From CAIVPM01 sp964477265 (GTDB lineage: Bacteria; Bacteroidota; Bacteroidia; Chitinophagales; Chitinophagaceae), in contig CAYZDJ010000006.1 of NCBI GenBank assembly GCA_964477265.1, forward strand, positions 1 through 64,000: a stretch of DNA of 64,000 bases, written 5' to 3'. Shown one piece after another: positions 1 through 7,497 of this stretch. Within the stretch, counting starts at the first letter, position 1. Each line of letters opens with the position of its first letter. A model generated the notes under the pieces. It ran no database searches and was not told the DNA's origin. It was given only the letters and a program-made list of their open reading frames with translations. The translations under genes and the position numbers were made by a program.

Positions 1-106
1 GGCTTGGCATAATAGCCATTTTCCTCAGAAAAATAAAATTTTAAACAACTTCATTTAATATATCAAAACTGGTAAAATTTTGAACAACTTATTTTTTACA
101 TACTAA

Positions 107-148
107 TATTACTTTAGTTACGTTATATATTACTTTAGTAAAACTAAA
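107..148 (+). promoter_or_regulatory. Candidate operator for the adjacent XRE repressor
   Basis: The 12-mer TATTACTTTAGT occurs at 107-118 and again at 128-139, exactly 21 bp (two helical turns) apart. The second copy continues into an inverted repeat, TTTAGT-AAA-ACTAAA (134-148), that ends six bases before the repressor start codon at 155. Small XRE repressors often bind repeated or dyad half-sites upstream of their own gene, so an autoregulatory operator is a reasonable inference. A looser direct repeat (AAAATTTTxAACAACTT at 35-51 and 74-90) lies further upstream. Confidence 0.4.
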
Positions 149-154
149 AATCCT

Positions 155-403
155 ATGACAGCCAAAGTATTAATTGGTAAAAACATTTATTTGCACCGTG
201 TTTTTGCTGGTATAAAACAAGAAACATTAGCCAAAAAATTGTGCATTACCGCAGGGGCACTAAGCAATATAGAAAATGGCAAAACCGACATTACAGTTTG
301 CAGGTTACTTGAAATTGCCAATGTATTAAATGTTAGCTTTTACTCTTTAGTAAGCCATCCCAATAAAATACCATTCAATAATAATAGTATAGTAATTTTT
401 TAG
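155..403 (+). CDS. Small XRE-family helix-turn-helix regulator
   Basis: This 82-residue protein is almost entirely one Cro/C1-type helix-turn-helix domain. The recognisable core is KQETLAKKLCITAGALSNIENGKTDI (quoted in parts: KQETLAKKL, then LSNIENGKTDI), at about residues 21-46, with the usual Q-E-x-LA and N-I-E-N-G pattern. A short hydrophobic tail follows and there is no effector domain, so it is probably a DNA-binding dimer acting on its own promoter and perhaps on other genes. Direct and inverted repeats immediately upstream could be its operator. No toxin, phage or restriction gene lies next to it; the following gene is an RDD membrane protein behind a tandem repeat. The target genes are unknown. 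Confidence 0.8.
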   Translation: MTAKVLIGKNIYLHRVFAGIKQETLAKKLCITAGALSNIENGKTDITVCRLLEIANVLNVSFYSLVSHPNKIPFNNNSIVIF

Positions 404-430
404 ATTAAAATATAGAGAAAGTTAATTTTT

Positions 431-511
431 AACCAAAAACAATTTGCAGTAACTCAAAATAATTTATTTTAACCCAAAACCAATTTGCAGTAACCCAAAA
501 TAATTTATTTT
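431..511. repeat. Two-copy 41-bp tandem repeat
   Basis: Positions 431-470 and 471-511 are near-identical copies of an A-rich unit containing AATTTGCAGTAAC and AAAATAATTTATTTT. A partial third start (GACCCAAAA) follows and runs almost to the start codon at 530. The copies differ by a few substitutions and one base in length. They fill the gap between the XRE gene and the RDD gene, so they form the upstream region of the latter. No coding potential is seen. Confidence 0.8.
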
Positions 512-529
512 GACCCAAAATTTCTTTAA

Positions 530-1333
530 ATGTCTCAAATAACAGTACCCACAAGCTTAAACATTGAACTGGAATTTAACGTTGCACCTTTTCATAAAAG
601 GCTTTTGGCATGGTTAATAGATGTAGCCATATTTTTTTGTTATTGGAAAATAATGAATTTTATTTTTTTGCCATTTGTAAAAAAAATTGATGTTGATGGG
701 ACTGCAAATACTTACTGGTTTGCATTGATTATTATATTACCCATTACATTCTATCCTTTAGTGTGCGAATACACAATGAAAGGACAAACCATTGGAAAAA
801 AATTAATGAGAATAAAAATCATTAATGAAACTGGTGGCAATGCAACCCTTAGCCAGTATATGTTGCGTTGGCTTATACGTGTTGGAGATAATTACCTTGT
901 GGCTCTTATATATATATTCATGATACTAGGCCCAATAGGTTTCATATTCATTTTCTTTTTTGGCTTTGTGGGTCTGCTGATTTTTGTTGATTTTTTATGT
1001 ATGCTTATCAATAAAAAAGGGCAAAGAATGGGCGATATTGCTGCTGGCACAATTTTAATTAATACTAAAACAGAAAATGTGTTGCACCAAACAGTGTTTA
1101 TGGAAGTAGAGGAAACCTATACTGTTCGCTATCCTGAAGTGATGAAGCTTAGCGACAGGGATATGAACACTATTAAGAATATTCACACTAACCTTTTAAA
1201 AAACTACGACTCATACTTAGCTGCAAATACTGCTGCCAAAATAAAATCTGTTTTAAAGATTATTAGCAATGAAGAGCCTATCTATTTTATTGAAACTGTT
1301 TTAAAAGATTACAATTATTTAAGTACAAGATAA
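530..1333 (+). CDS. RDD-family integral membrane protein
   Basis: The 267-residue protein carries an RDD domain at about residues 20-180. It has the signature Arg and Asp in FHKRLLAWLIDVAI (R24, D31) and the late Asp in QRMGDIAAGT (D169). Hydrophobic segments lie near residues 26-50, 63-80 and 122-160, so it sits in the inner membrane. A charged, probably cytoplasmic tail of about 85 residues follows. RDD proteins are widespread and poorly characterised; some members have been linked to cation exchange or to membrane assembly factors. Here it is a single gene, convergent with uppP, and no partner suggests a specific role. Confidence 0.85.
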   Translation: MSQITVPTSLNIELEFNVAPFHKRLLAWLIDVAIFFCYWKIMNFIFLPFVKKIDVDGTANTYWFALIIILPITFYPLVCEYTMKGQTIGKKLMRIKIINETGGNATLSQYMLRWLIRVGDNYLVALIYIFMILGPIGFIFIFFFGFVGLLIFVDFLCMLINKKGQRMGDIAAGTILINTKTENVLHQTVFMEVEETYTVRYPEVMKLSDRDMNTIKNIHTNLLKNYDSYLAANTAAKIKSVLKIISNEEPIYFIETVLKDYNYLSTR

Positions 1334-1391
1334 TCTTATTTTAAGGTATTCGATTTACAATTTACTATACTTACTAAAGCTCATAATTTGA

Positions 1392-2189
1392 TTACTTAAT
1401 GATACCTTGCTGCAATAAAATCAATACAATAATTCCTGCAACTATTCTATACCAACCAAAAATTTTGAAGCCATTTTTTTGCAGATAACCAATAAAGAAT
1501 TTGATAGCTAATAATGCAACAATAAATGCTACTGCATTACCCAATCCAAGTAGTATTAAGTTGTGCTTGTCTTTAATAATTTCTGGATTATTCTTAAAGG
1601 TTTTTAATAATTTATAACCAGTTGCAGCCACCATTGTTGGCACTGCCAAAAAGAAAGAAAATTCTGCGGCTGCACTGCGTGTTAATTTTTGACTCATTCC
1701 ACCAATAATGCTTGCAGCACTACGGCTAACCCCTGGTATCATTGCAATACATTGCCACAAGCCTATAATGAATCCTTTTTTGTAGCTTACTTTTTCTTCA
1801 TTGTCTATGGTAGCATTTGTAAATAATTTATCTACAAATAATAATATAACACCACCTGCCAATAAACTAATACCAACAGTTAATGGGCTTTCCAGTAAGT
1901 CATCAATTTTATCTGACAATAATTTACCCAATACCAATGCAGGAATGACAGCAATAACAAGCTTTACATAAAACTGCCACTTGTTAAAGTTAAAAAACTT
2001 TTTAAAGTATAAAACTACAACTGCCAGTATTGCTCCTAATTGTATAGCCACTTCAAAAAGCTTTACAAATTCATCTTTTGCAATGCCCATTACAGAACTA
2101 GCAATAATCATGTGACCTGTTGAAGATATTGGCAAAAACTCTGTTAAGCCTTCAACAATAGCTATAATAATTGATTGTATTGTATTCAT
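1392..2189 (-). CDS. uppP: Undecaprenyl-diphosphate phosphatase
   Basis: UppP (BacA) removes a phosphate from undecaprenyl pyrophosphate at the membrane, recycling the lipid carrier for peptidoglycan and surface polysaccharide synthesis; excess activity gives bacitracin resistance. Both family signatures are present: EGLTEFLPISSTGH (E13, E17, H26) and the PGxSRS motif at P152-S157. The 265-residue length and about eight hydrophobic segments are normal for the family. It lies downstream of a DUF3098 gene, a common Bacteroidota arrangement, but a terminator-like hairpin separates the two, so uppP probably also has its own promoter. Confidence 0.95.
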   Translation of the reverse strand: MNTIQSIIIAIVEGLTEFLPISSTGHMIIASSVMGIAKDEFVKLFEVAIQLGAILAVVVLYFKKFFNFNKWQFYVKLVIAVIPALVLGKLLSDKIDDLLESPLTVGISLLAGGVILLFVDKLFTNATIDNEEKVSYKKGFIIGLWQCIAMIPGVSRSAASIIGGMSQKLTRSAAAEFSFFLAVPTMVAATGYKLLKTFKNNPEIIKDKHNLILLGLGNAVAFIVALLAIKFFIGYLQKNGFKIFGWYRIVAGIIVLILLQQGIIK

Positions 2190-2211
2190 TCAATTTTTAT
2201 TTGTAAACAAA

Positions 2212-2235
2212 AAAGCGAAGAAAATTCTTCGCTTT
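2212..2235 (-). terminator. Rho-independent terminator after the DUF3098 gene
   Basis: The stem AAAGCGAAG..CTTCGCTTT has a small AT loop and is followed on the minus strand by a run of T residues (TTTTTTG). It begins 10 bases after the DUF3098 stop codon and lies before the uppP start. Confidence 0.7.
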
Positions 2236-2245
2236 CAAATATTTT

Positions 2246-2491
2246 TTAAGCAGTTTTATTCTTTTTAAAAATAGCAAATATTTCTACACATAAACCCAAT
2301 AAAATTAATACTGGTGCTACAGTAATTCTATATTTACTATACACTTCGCCTTTGTCAAAAACATTTGGGTCTGCACTTTTACCACCAACCATTAAAAATA
2401 TTCCAATTAAAATTATAATACCACCAATTATCATTAACAGGTAATTTTCTTTTCCAAAAATTGGCTTTAAAGTTTTATCGTTTGTACTCAT
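2246..2491 (-). CDS. DUF3098 small membrane protein
   Basis: This 81-residue protein matches DUF3098, a Bacteroidota family. It has two transmembrane helices (about residues 18-37 and 58-74), a conserved FGKENYLLMIIGG entry into helix 1, and a K-x-x-R-I-T-VAP-V segment leading into helix 2. The loop between them holds the typical GxSxDPxxFxxxE motif (GGKSADPNVFDKGE). Family members usually sit beside cell-envelope genes such as ftsX and uppP, and uppP follows here, so an envelope role is likely, but no biochemical function is known. Confidence 0.85.
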   Translation of the reverse strand: MSTNDKTLKPIFGKENYLLMIIGGIIILIGIFLMVGGKSADPNVFDKGEVYSKYRITVAPVLILLGLCVEIFAIFKKNKTA

Positions 2492-2627
2492 TTTTTAAAA
2501 TTAAAGATGCAATAATAAGAAGTTTTATACTAAGAGTAAAAAAAGCAAAATAGTTGCAAGGGTTGCCACAGATTCGCAGATTGGAATAATTTACAAAAGT
2601 GATCATTAAATCTTTTTCCAAAAAAAT

Positions 2628-2651
2628 AAAGCAGTCAATAGTGACTGCCTT
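2628..2651 (-). terminator. Terminator of dnaA
   Basis: The hairpin GCAGTCA-ATAG-TGACTGC (2631-2648) is followed on the minus strand by a T-rich tract (TTTATTTTTTT). It lies about 30 bases after the dnaA stop codon. The rest of the 2492-2677 gap holds only a short relic of a CACAGAT-type dispersed repeat near 2570. Confidence 0.75.
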
Positions 2652-2677
2652 TAAATATATTGAAACTACTATAAATA

Positions 2678-4108
2678 CTACATTGTAGCCAATTGAACTT
2701 TTTGTGTAAGCTCCTGTACGTTTTCTTTAAACATTGTATCTGTATCCATTAAATCCTTTACAGTTTGACAACTGTGAATAACAGTTGTATGGTCTCTTCC
2801 ACCAAAATGCTCACCAATTGTTTTTAAACTGTTTTTTGTAAAGCCTTTTGCCAAATACATTGTTATTTGCCTTGCCTGTACAATTTCTCTTTTACGGGTT
2901 TTGTGCAATAATTTTTCGTAAGATACGCTAAAGAATTCGCAAACAATTTTCTGAATGGTATCAATGGTAACTTCTTTGCTGCTTGTTCTTACAAAATTCC
3001 TCAGCACTTTTTTTGCAAGCTCTACATCAATTTCTTTTTTATTTAGTGACGATTGAGCTAACAAAGAAATTAACGCACCCTCAAGCTCACGAACATTTGT
3101 ACTAATATTATATGCTACATATTTAACAACATCATGGCTTAATTCCAATCCATCGTTTTTCATTTTATTTTGCAAAATATCAATCCTTGTTTCGTAATCT
3201 GGCAAAGTCAAATCTGTGCTTAAACCCCACCTGAACCTGCTTAACAAACGCTCTTGCATGCCATCTAAATCTTTTGGAGACTTATCTGAAGTAAGAATTA
3301 ATTGCTTACCACTTTGATGTAAATGATTGAATATAGCAAAGAATGCATCCTGGCTTTTTTCTGCTTTGGCAAAGTATTGCACATCATCAATAATCAACAC
3401 ATCAATTAATTGATAAAAATGTATAAAGTCGTTAATAGCATTGTTTCTGCTGTGGTCCTGAAACTGGTTGATAAATTTTTCGCTGCTAACGTATAGAACA
3501 ATTTTATTAGGATGATTTCTTTTAACCTGGTTACCTATTGCCTGCACCAAATGCGTTTTTCCCATTCCTGTTCCACCATATAGCACCAATGGATTGAAAG
3601 ATGAAGAACCTGGTTTTTCAGCAACAGTTTTTCCAGCACGCCTTGCTACCCTGTTACACTCACCTTCTATAAAAGATTCAAAAGTATAATTGGCATTTAA
3701 CTGAGGGTCTATCTGCATTTTTTTAATTCCAGGAATTACAAATGGATTCTTTACAGGACTCTCAATTACTAAAGGAAAATTAAGTTCGTTACTAGACAAT
3801 GTTTTTACACTTGTAGCTGGTATATCGTAACTGCCATTTTTTGCACTACCACTATCAACCATAATTCTATATTCAAGCCTTGCATCTTTACCCATCTCTC
3901 TTTTAAGAGTTTTGGCTAAAAGTGTTACATAATGTTCTTCTATATATTCATAGAAAAACTGGCTTGGCACCTGAATCATTAAAACGTTTCCTTTCAATTC
4001 AACTGCTTCAATGGGTTCAAACCAAGTTTTGAAATGCTGCCATTCAACAATATCTTTTATTATTTTAAGGCAGTTATTCCAAATATTTTCTGCGGTCTTT
4101 GCTGGCAT
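2678..4108 (-). CDS. dnaA: Chromosomal replication initiator DnaA
   Basis: DnaA binds 9-bp boxes at the origin, oligomerises as an AAA+ ATPase and opens the duplex. All four domains are visible in 476 residues: an N-terminal DnaB-interaction domain (1-85), a short linker, the AAA+ module with Walker A GGTGMGKT (178-185) and Walker B LIIDD (238-242), and a C-terminal DNA-binding helix-turn-helix with the signature GGRDHTTVIHS near residue 442. The start is the ATG at 4108. A perfect DnaA box lies 75 bases upstream, consistent with autoregulation. There is no adjacent dnaN, recF or box cluster, so the gene does not itself mark an origin. Confidence 0.97.
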   Translation of the reverse strand: MPAKTAENIWNNCLKIIKDIVEWQHFKTWFEPIEAVELKGNVLMIQVPSQFFYEYIEEHYVTLLAKTLKREMGKDARLEYRIMVDSGSAKNGSYDIPATSVKTLSSNELNFPLVIESPVKNPFVIPGIKKMQIDPQLNANYTFESFIEGECNRVARRAGKTVAEKPGSSSFNPLVLYGGTGMGKTHLVQAIGNQVKRNHPNKIVLYVSSEKFINQFQDHSRNNAINDFIHFYQLIDVLIIDDVQYFAKAEKSQDAFFAIFNHLHQSGKQLILTSDKSPKDLDGMQERLLSRFRWGLSTDLTLPDYETRIDILQNKMKNDGLELSHDVVKYVAYNISTNVRELEGALISLLAQSSLNKKEIDVELAKKVLRNFVRTSSKEVTIDTIQKIVCEFFSVSYEKLLHKTRKREIVQARQITMYLAKGFTKNSLKTIGEHFGGRDHTTVIHSCQTVKDLMDTDTMFKENVQELTQKVQLATM

Positions 4109-4182
4109 GTAAGTTAAAGAGTTATATGTTGAGTAATGTTAGTTTTAGTTATAATTAATTTACTTTTCACATTTCCAAATGT

Positions 4183-4191
4183 TGTGGATAA
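4183..4191 (-). promoter_or_regulatory. Perfect DnaA box upstream of dnaA
   Basis: The sequence TTATCCACA reads 5'-3' on the minus strand, 75 bases before the dnaA start codon. Just downstream on that strand is AACATTTG, which matches seven of eight positions of the Bacteroidota -7 element. Box and promoter would therefore overlap, as expected for DnaA autorepression. It is the only exact box I see in the 138-bp gap. Confidence 0.6.
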
Positions 4192-4246
4192 AAAAGTAAT
4201 GTTGGACTGCGAATATGGAAGTTTTGTGTTGAAAAAAAAATATTTT

Positions 4247-5182
4247 TTAATTTGTTTTTTTGGTAAGAATTACAGTATGGGCTTTCACGTTTTTTTTCAA
4301 ACTTTTTCCTTCAAAAAAATAATCAATTCTACCCAAATTAATGCCTGCCCAACCAACTTGATTTACCAAACAATCTCCTTTGTTTTTATTAGTGTATTTT
4401 CTAGGTTGTGCAAACGTTTTATGTGTGTGTCCACCAATTATTAAATCTATGTCAAAGCTTTGCTGTGCAAGTATTTCATCACTTACTTTAGCATCTTCAT
4501 ATTTATCGCCAAGGTGCGATAAACATATAATTAAATGACAACCCTTTTCTTTTAAAATGGCGGCAGTTTCATTAGCCTTTTTTATGGGGTCAAGGTAAAC
4601 AGTGTTGCCATAAAGATTGTCTGGTACTAAACCTTTTAATTCTACTCCAACTCCCAAAATTCCAATTTTAATTTTTCCTTTCTCAATTATTTTATAAGGA
4701 ATTACTTTTTCTTTTAAGGATGTATTTGAAAAATCGTAGTTACAATTAATTATTGGGAAATTGGCATATTGCAACTGATGGGTAAAGTTATCAATACCAG
4801 CATCAAAATCGTGATTGCCCATTGTGCCTGCATCGTAGCCCATCATTGACATTGCTTTTATTTCAGGCTCGCCTTTGTACAAATTAAAATATGGAGTGCC
4901 TTGAAAAATATCTCCAGCATCTAACAGCAAAACATTCTGTTCTTCTTTTCTTATTTGCTCTACAATAGCTGCACGTGCTGCAACACCACCCAATCCTGCA
5001 TTTGGGCTGCCATCATTAGGAAAAGGCTCTAACCTGCTATGCACATCATTTGTATGCAAAATAGTTAAAGATTCGCCGCTTGTTATAGCAGATGCATTTG
5101 CCATTAAAATATTAGGTAAAGCCAATGCAGCACCTGCTATTGCTGCATTCTGTATAAATTTTCTTCTGCTGTTATTTTGCAT
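4247..5182 (-). CDS. Tat-exported metallophosphatase (5'-nucleotidase N-terminal domain type)
   Basis: This 311-residue protein has only the metallophosphoesterase half of a UshA-type 5'-nucleotidase. The dimetal motifs are present: ILHTNDVHS (D46, H48), DAGDIFQG (D91), GNHDFD (N123, H124) and IIGGHTH near residue 250. The N-terminus SRRKFIQNAAIAGAALALP has the twin-arginine and hydrophobic core of a Tat signal, so it is probably exported folded to the periplasm. Its start overlaps the end of the upstream gene, which encodes the matching substrate-binding domain, by 11 bases. Together they probably hydrolyse nucleotides or related phosphoesters; the exact substrate is not evident. Confidence 0.85.
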   Translation of the reverse strand: MQNNSRRKFIQNAAIAGAALALPNILMANASAITSGESLTILHTNDVHSRLEPFPNDGSPNAGLGGVAARAAIVEQIRKEEQNVLLLDAGDIFQGTPYFNLYKGEPEIKAMSMMGYDAGTMGNHDFDAGIDNFTHQLQYANFPIINCNYDFSNTSLKEKVIPYKIIEKGKIKIGILGVGVELKGLVPDNLYGNTVYLDPIKKANETAAILKEKGCHLIICLSHLGDKYEDAKVSDEILAQQSFDIDLIIGGHTHKTFAQPRKYTNKNKGDCLVNQVGWAGINLGRIDYFFEGKSLKKNVKAHTVILTKKTN

Positions 5183-5921
5183 AAGTTACTCTGTTTTCAG
5201 TTTTAGCGTCAACGGTTTTGTTATCCTGCGTTAGCATTTTTACATATTCAATCAAAGCATCACGCATTAAATAATTTACATTTTGTTTTGGAATACTCTT
5301 TAGCATATCACAATTATCACCACCATTTGCAATGTAATCGCTATTGGCAACTGTATAAACTGCATTATCATCAACTGGCTTTTCATTAACCAGCACATTA
5401 GCAAGTTTTTTATCTTTAATGCTATAAGTTAAACCAGCAGATACAGGCCAGCCGCCTTTTTCGCTTGCTCTATTCAAAAAATCTTTCAATTGCTTACCAG
5501 TCATATCCTGCAAAACAATCATATTATCAAATGGCATTAATTCAAAAATTTTTCCAACAGTAATATCGCCTTTGGGTAGGTAAGAACGAATACCACCAAA
5601 GTTTACGAATGCTGCTGTAATTTTTTTATTGAACTTTTTTTCAGCCATAATCTTAAAAGCATCAGTCATAAAATTTCCTAAAACTCCTTCTGGTTGCTTC
5701 TTTGTTAATCCATTAATTGAAAAGCCAATTACTTCATTCATGCTTTTGCTAAGGCTGTCCTTATAGACTTCAAGCATTTGACTGTAACGCTCATCAACAT
5801 TGGCTTGTGTGTTTATTTTATAGCTTGTATATGTAGCTTTTATAGGAACTGCATTGCAACTTATAATAACTGTTGCTAAAAAAAATAAGGTTAAATTTTT
5901 AACAAAAAATTTGTGTTTCAT
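5172..5921 (-). CDS. 5'-nucleotidase C-terminal domain lipoprotein
   Basis: The 249-residue protein begins with a lipoprotein signal ending in VIISC (lipidated Cys22) and contains a 5'-nucleotidase C-terminal (substrate-binding) domain. Recognisable motifs are GVLGNFMTDAF, VNFGGIRSYLPKGDIT, the FELMPFDN stretch and a late ANSDYIANGGDNCDM. It has no metallophosphatase motifs. It is the first gene of a two-gene operon with the Tat-exported metallophosphatase, so the enzyme that is one chain in UshA is split into a membrane-anchored binding part and a separately exported catalytic part. This split is known in Bacteroidota genomes; assembly of the two proteins is inferred. Confidence 0.85.
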   Translation of the reverse strand: MKHKFFVKNLTLFFLATVIISCNAVPIKATYTSYKINTQANVDERYSQMLEVYKDSLSKSMNEVIGFSINGLTKKQPEGVLGNFMTDAFKIMAEKKFNKKITAAFVNFGGIRSYLPKGDITVGKIFELMPFDNMIVLQDMTGKQLKDFLNRASEKGGWPVSAGLTYSIKDKKLANVLVNEKPVDDNAVYTVANSDYIANGGDNCDMLKSIPKQNVNYLMRDALIEYVKMLTQDNKTVDAKTENRVTYAK

Positions 5922-6019
5922 ATAAATAAATGAGATGTAAAATAGGGAATAATGCGTAATGAAAATATTTTTTATTCTGATTTTAATACTTCTACATTTG
6001 AATTTAAAATTTATAAAAA

Positions 6020-6400
6020 ATGAGTTTTGAGATAACAGGAAAATTAGTTGCCAAATATGATACAGTGCAACGCACAGAAAGTTTTAAAACAAGGGAATTT
6101 GTAATTGAAAAAAATGAAGATGTTGGTGGAAGGATGATTACAAACTATGTTAAATTTCAATGCGTGCAAGACAGAACTGCAATGCCTGACAGGTTTAATG
6201 TTGGAGACGATGTGAAAGTTATGTTTAACATTAAAGGAACAAAATGGGTGAAAGATGGTAAAGAAAATTATATAACAAATTTAGATGCATGGCGAATGGA
6301 GACTATGAAATTAAATGCAGATGTAAATACTGAAAATATGCCTCCAGCATTTGTACCAGATGCAGCACCAGATAGCGATACAGATGATTTACCTTTTTAA
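6020..6400 (+). CDS. DUF3127 protein with SSB-like acidic C-terminal tip
   Basis: This 126-residue protein matches DUF3127, a Bacteroidota family with an OB-fold-like N-terminal domain (MSFEITGKLVAKYDTVQ through about residue 90). The tail is acidic and disordered and ends DTDDLPF, closely resembling the DDDIPF tip with which single-strand binding protein recruits partner enzymes. The conserved KxREFVIE, VKFQC and GDDVKVMFNIKGTKW segments are clear. It is a single gene followed by a strong terminator. A role in nucleic-acid handling is suggested by fold and tail but is unproven. Confidence 0.85.
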   Translation: MSFEITGKLVAKYDTVQRTESFKTREFVIEKNEDVGGRMITNYVKFQCVQDRTAMPDRFNVGDDVKVMFNIKGTKWVKDGKENYITNLDAWRMETMKLNADVNTENMPPAFVPDAAPDSDTDDLPF

Positions 6401-6422
6401 TTAGCAATTAAATTTTATATAT

Positions 6423-6457
6423 AAAAAACCTTGAAGCAATGTGCTTCAAGGTTTTTT
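6423..6457 (+). terminator. Strong intrinsic terminator
   Basis: A perfect 16-bp stem (AAAAAACCTTGAAGCA paired with its complement), a 3-base loop and a closing T run lie 23 bases after the DUF3127 stop codon. The remaining 6458-6648 gap is AT-rich. It holds a TACTTTTG -7-like octamer at 6569-6576 ahead of crtB, but no matching -33 element. Confidence 0.85.
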
Positions 6458-6648
6458 ATTAATCAGGAATGATTATTATGTAAACCTTTTTTATTTGTTT
6501 TACGTAATTGTATTTTATATTTCAAACAACTGTGTATTAAATAAATCAAAACTTATTTTGAAGATTATTACTTTTGAAATGCCTTAAAATGGTGTAAACA
6601 TGCTTATAATAAAAGCTTTTAACAACTTCTGTTTTAACTAATCAATTA

Positions 6649-7491
6649 ATGAACAACTTAAATCTATATACTAATGTCAGTAACACTTGCAGCCAGTATA
6701 TAACAAAAAAATACAGCACAAGTTTTTATAGTGCCATTGGTTTGCTGCATAAAGATTTACATCAACCTATTTATAATATTTATGGCTTTGTGAGACTGGC
6801 TGATGAAATTGTTGACACTTTTCACCAATACAATGCACAACAATTATTTATTGATTTTAAAACGCAAACCAACAATGCCATTGAAAACAAGATTAGCTTA
6901 AATCCTGTACTGCATTCTTTTCAGCAAACTGTGCATCAGTTCAACATTGATATAAATTTAGTGGGCGCTTTTTTGTATAGCATGGAATTAGATTTAACCA
7001 AAAAAGTTTACACAACAAATGAGTATGAGCAATACATTTATGGCAGTGCAGAAGTGGTAGGTTTAATGTGCTTAAAAGTGTTTTGCAATGACAAGCAAAA
7101 TCTTTATAACGAACTTCTGCCTTATGCAAAAAAGCTTGGTGCTGCCTTTCAAAAAGTAAATTTTTTAAGAGATATTAAAGCAGACAATGAGGATTTACAA
7201 AGGATGTATTTTCCTAACTGCAACTTTAAAAAATTCACTACGCAGGATAAAAAAATAATAGAAGAAAATATTGCCAATGACTTTACTGAAGCCCTTACTG
7301 GTATTAAACTTTTGCCTATAAAAGCAAGGTTTGGTGTGTATGTTGCTTATAAATATTACTATTCTTTATTTAAAAAAATAAAACGCTACAGCCCCAACAG
7401 GATTTTAGAAAACCGTGTTAGTTTACCCAACTATTTTAAAGCATTTATCATTGCAAATGCAAGCATTAAATACAAGTTTAATGCGTTTTAA
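6649..7491 (+). CDS. crtB: Phytoene synthase
   Basis: CrtB condenses two geranylgeranyl diphosphates head-to-head to phytoene, the first committed step of carotenoid synthesis. The 280-residue protein has both aspartate-rich metal-diphosphate motifs of the squalene/phytoene synthase family: LADEIVDTF (D52, D56) and NFLRDIKAD (D175, D179). It also has the early STSFYSAIGLL substrate-pocket motif. The desaturase crtI starts six bases after its stop, so the two form an operon. No cyclase, hydroxylase or ketolase gene is adjacent, so the window does not show which final pigment is made. Confidence 0.92.
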   Translation: MNNLNLYTNVSNTCSQYITKKYSTSFYSAIGLLHKDLHQPIYNIYGFVRLADEIVDTFHQYNAQQLFIDFKTQTNNAIENKISLNPVLHSFQQTVHQFNIDINLVGAFLYSMELDLTKKVYTTNEYEQYIYGSAEVVGLMCLKVFCNDKQNLYNELLPYAKKLGAAFQKVNFLRDIKADNEDLQRMYFPNCNFKKFTTQDKKIIEENIANDFTEALTGIKLLPIKARFGVYVAYKYYYSLFKKIKRYSPNRILENRVSLPNYFKAFIIANASIKYKFNAF

Positions 7492-7497
7492 ATTTTT

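Noticed and set aside
1..19. Possible minus-strand gene start (ATG at 19) running off the left edge
   Set aside because: Only six codons are visible, so it cannot be supported.
4109..4246. Origin of replication at dnaA
   Set aside because: Only one exact DnaA box is seen and there is no box cluster or typical origin neighbours.
4136..4444. Plus-strand open frame opposite the metallophosphatase gene
   Set aside because: It lies largely on the complement of a well-supported conserved gene and has no family features.
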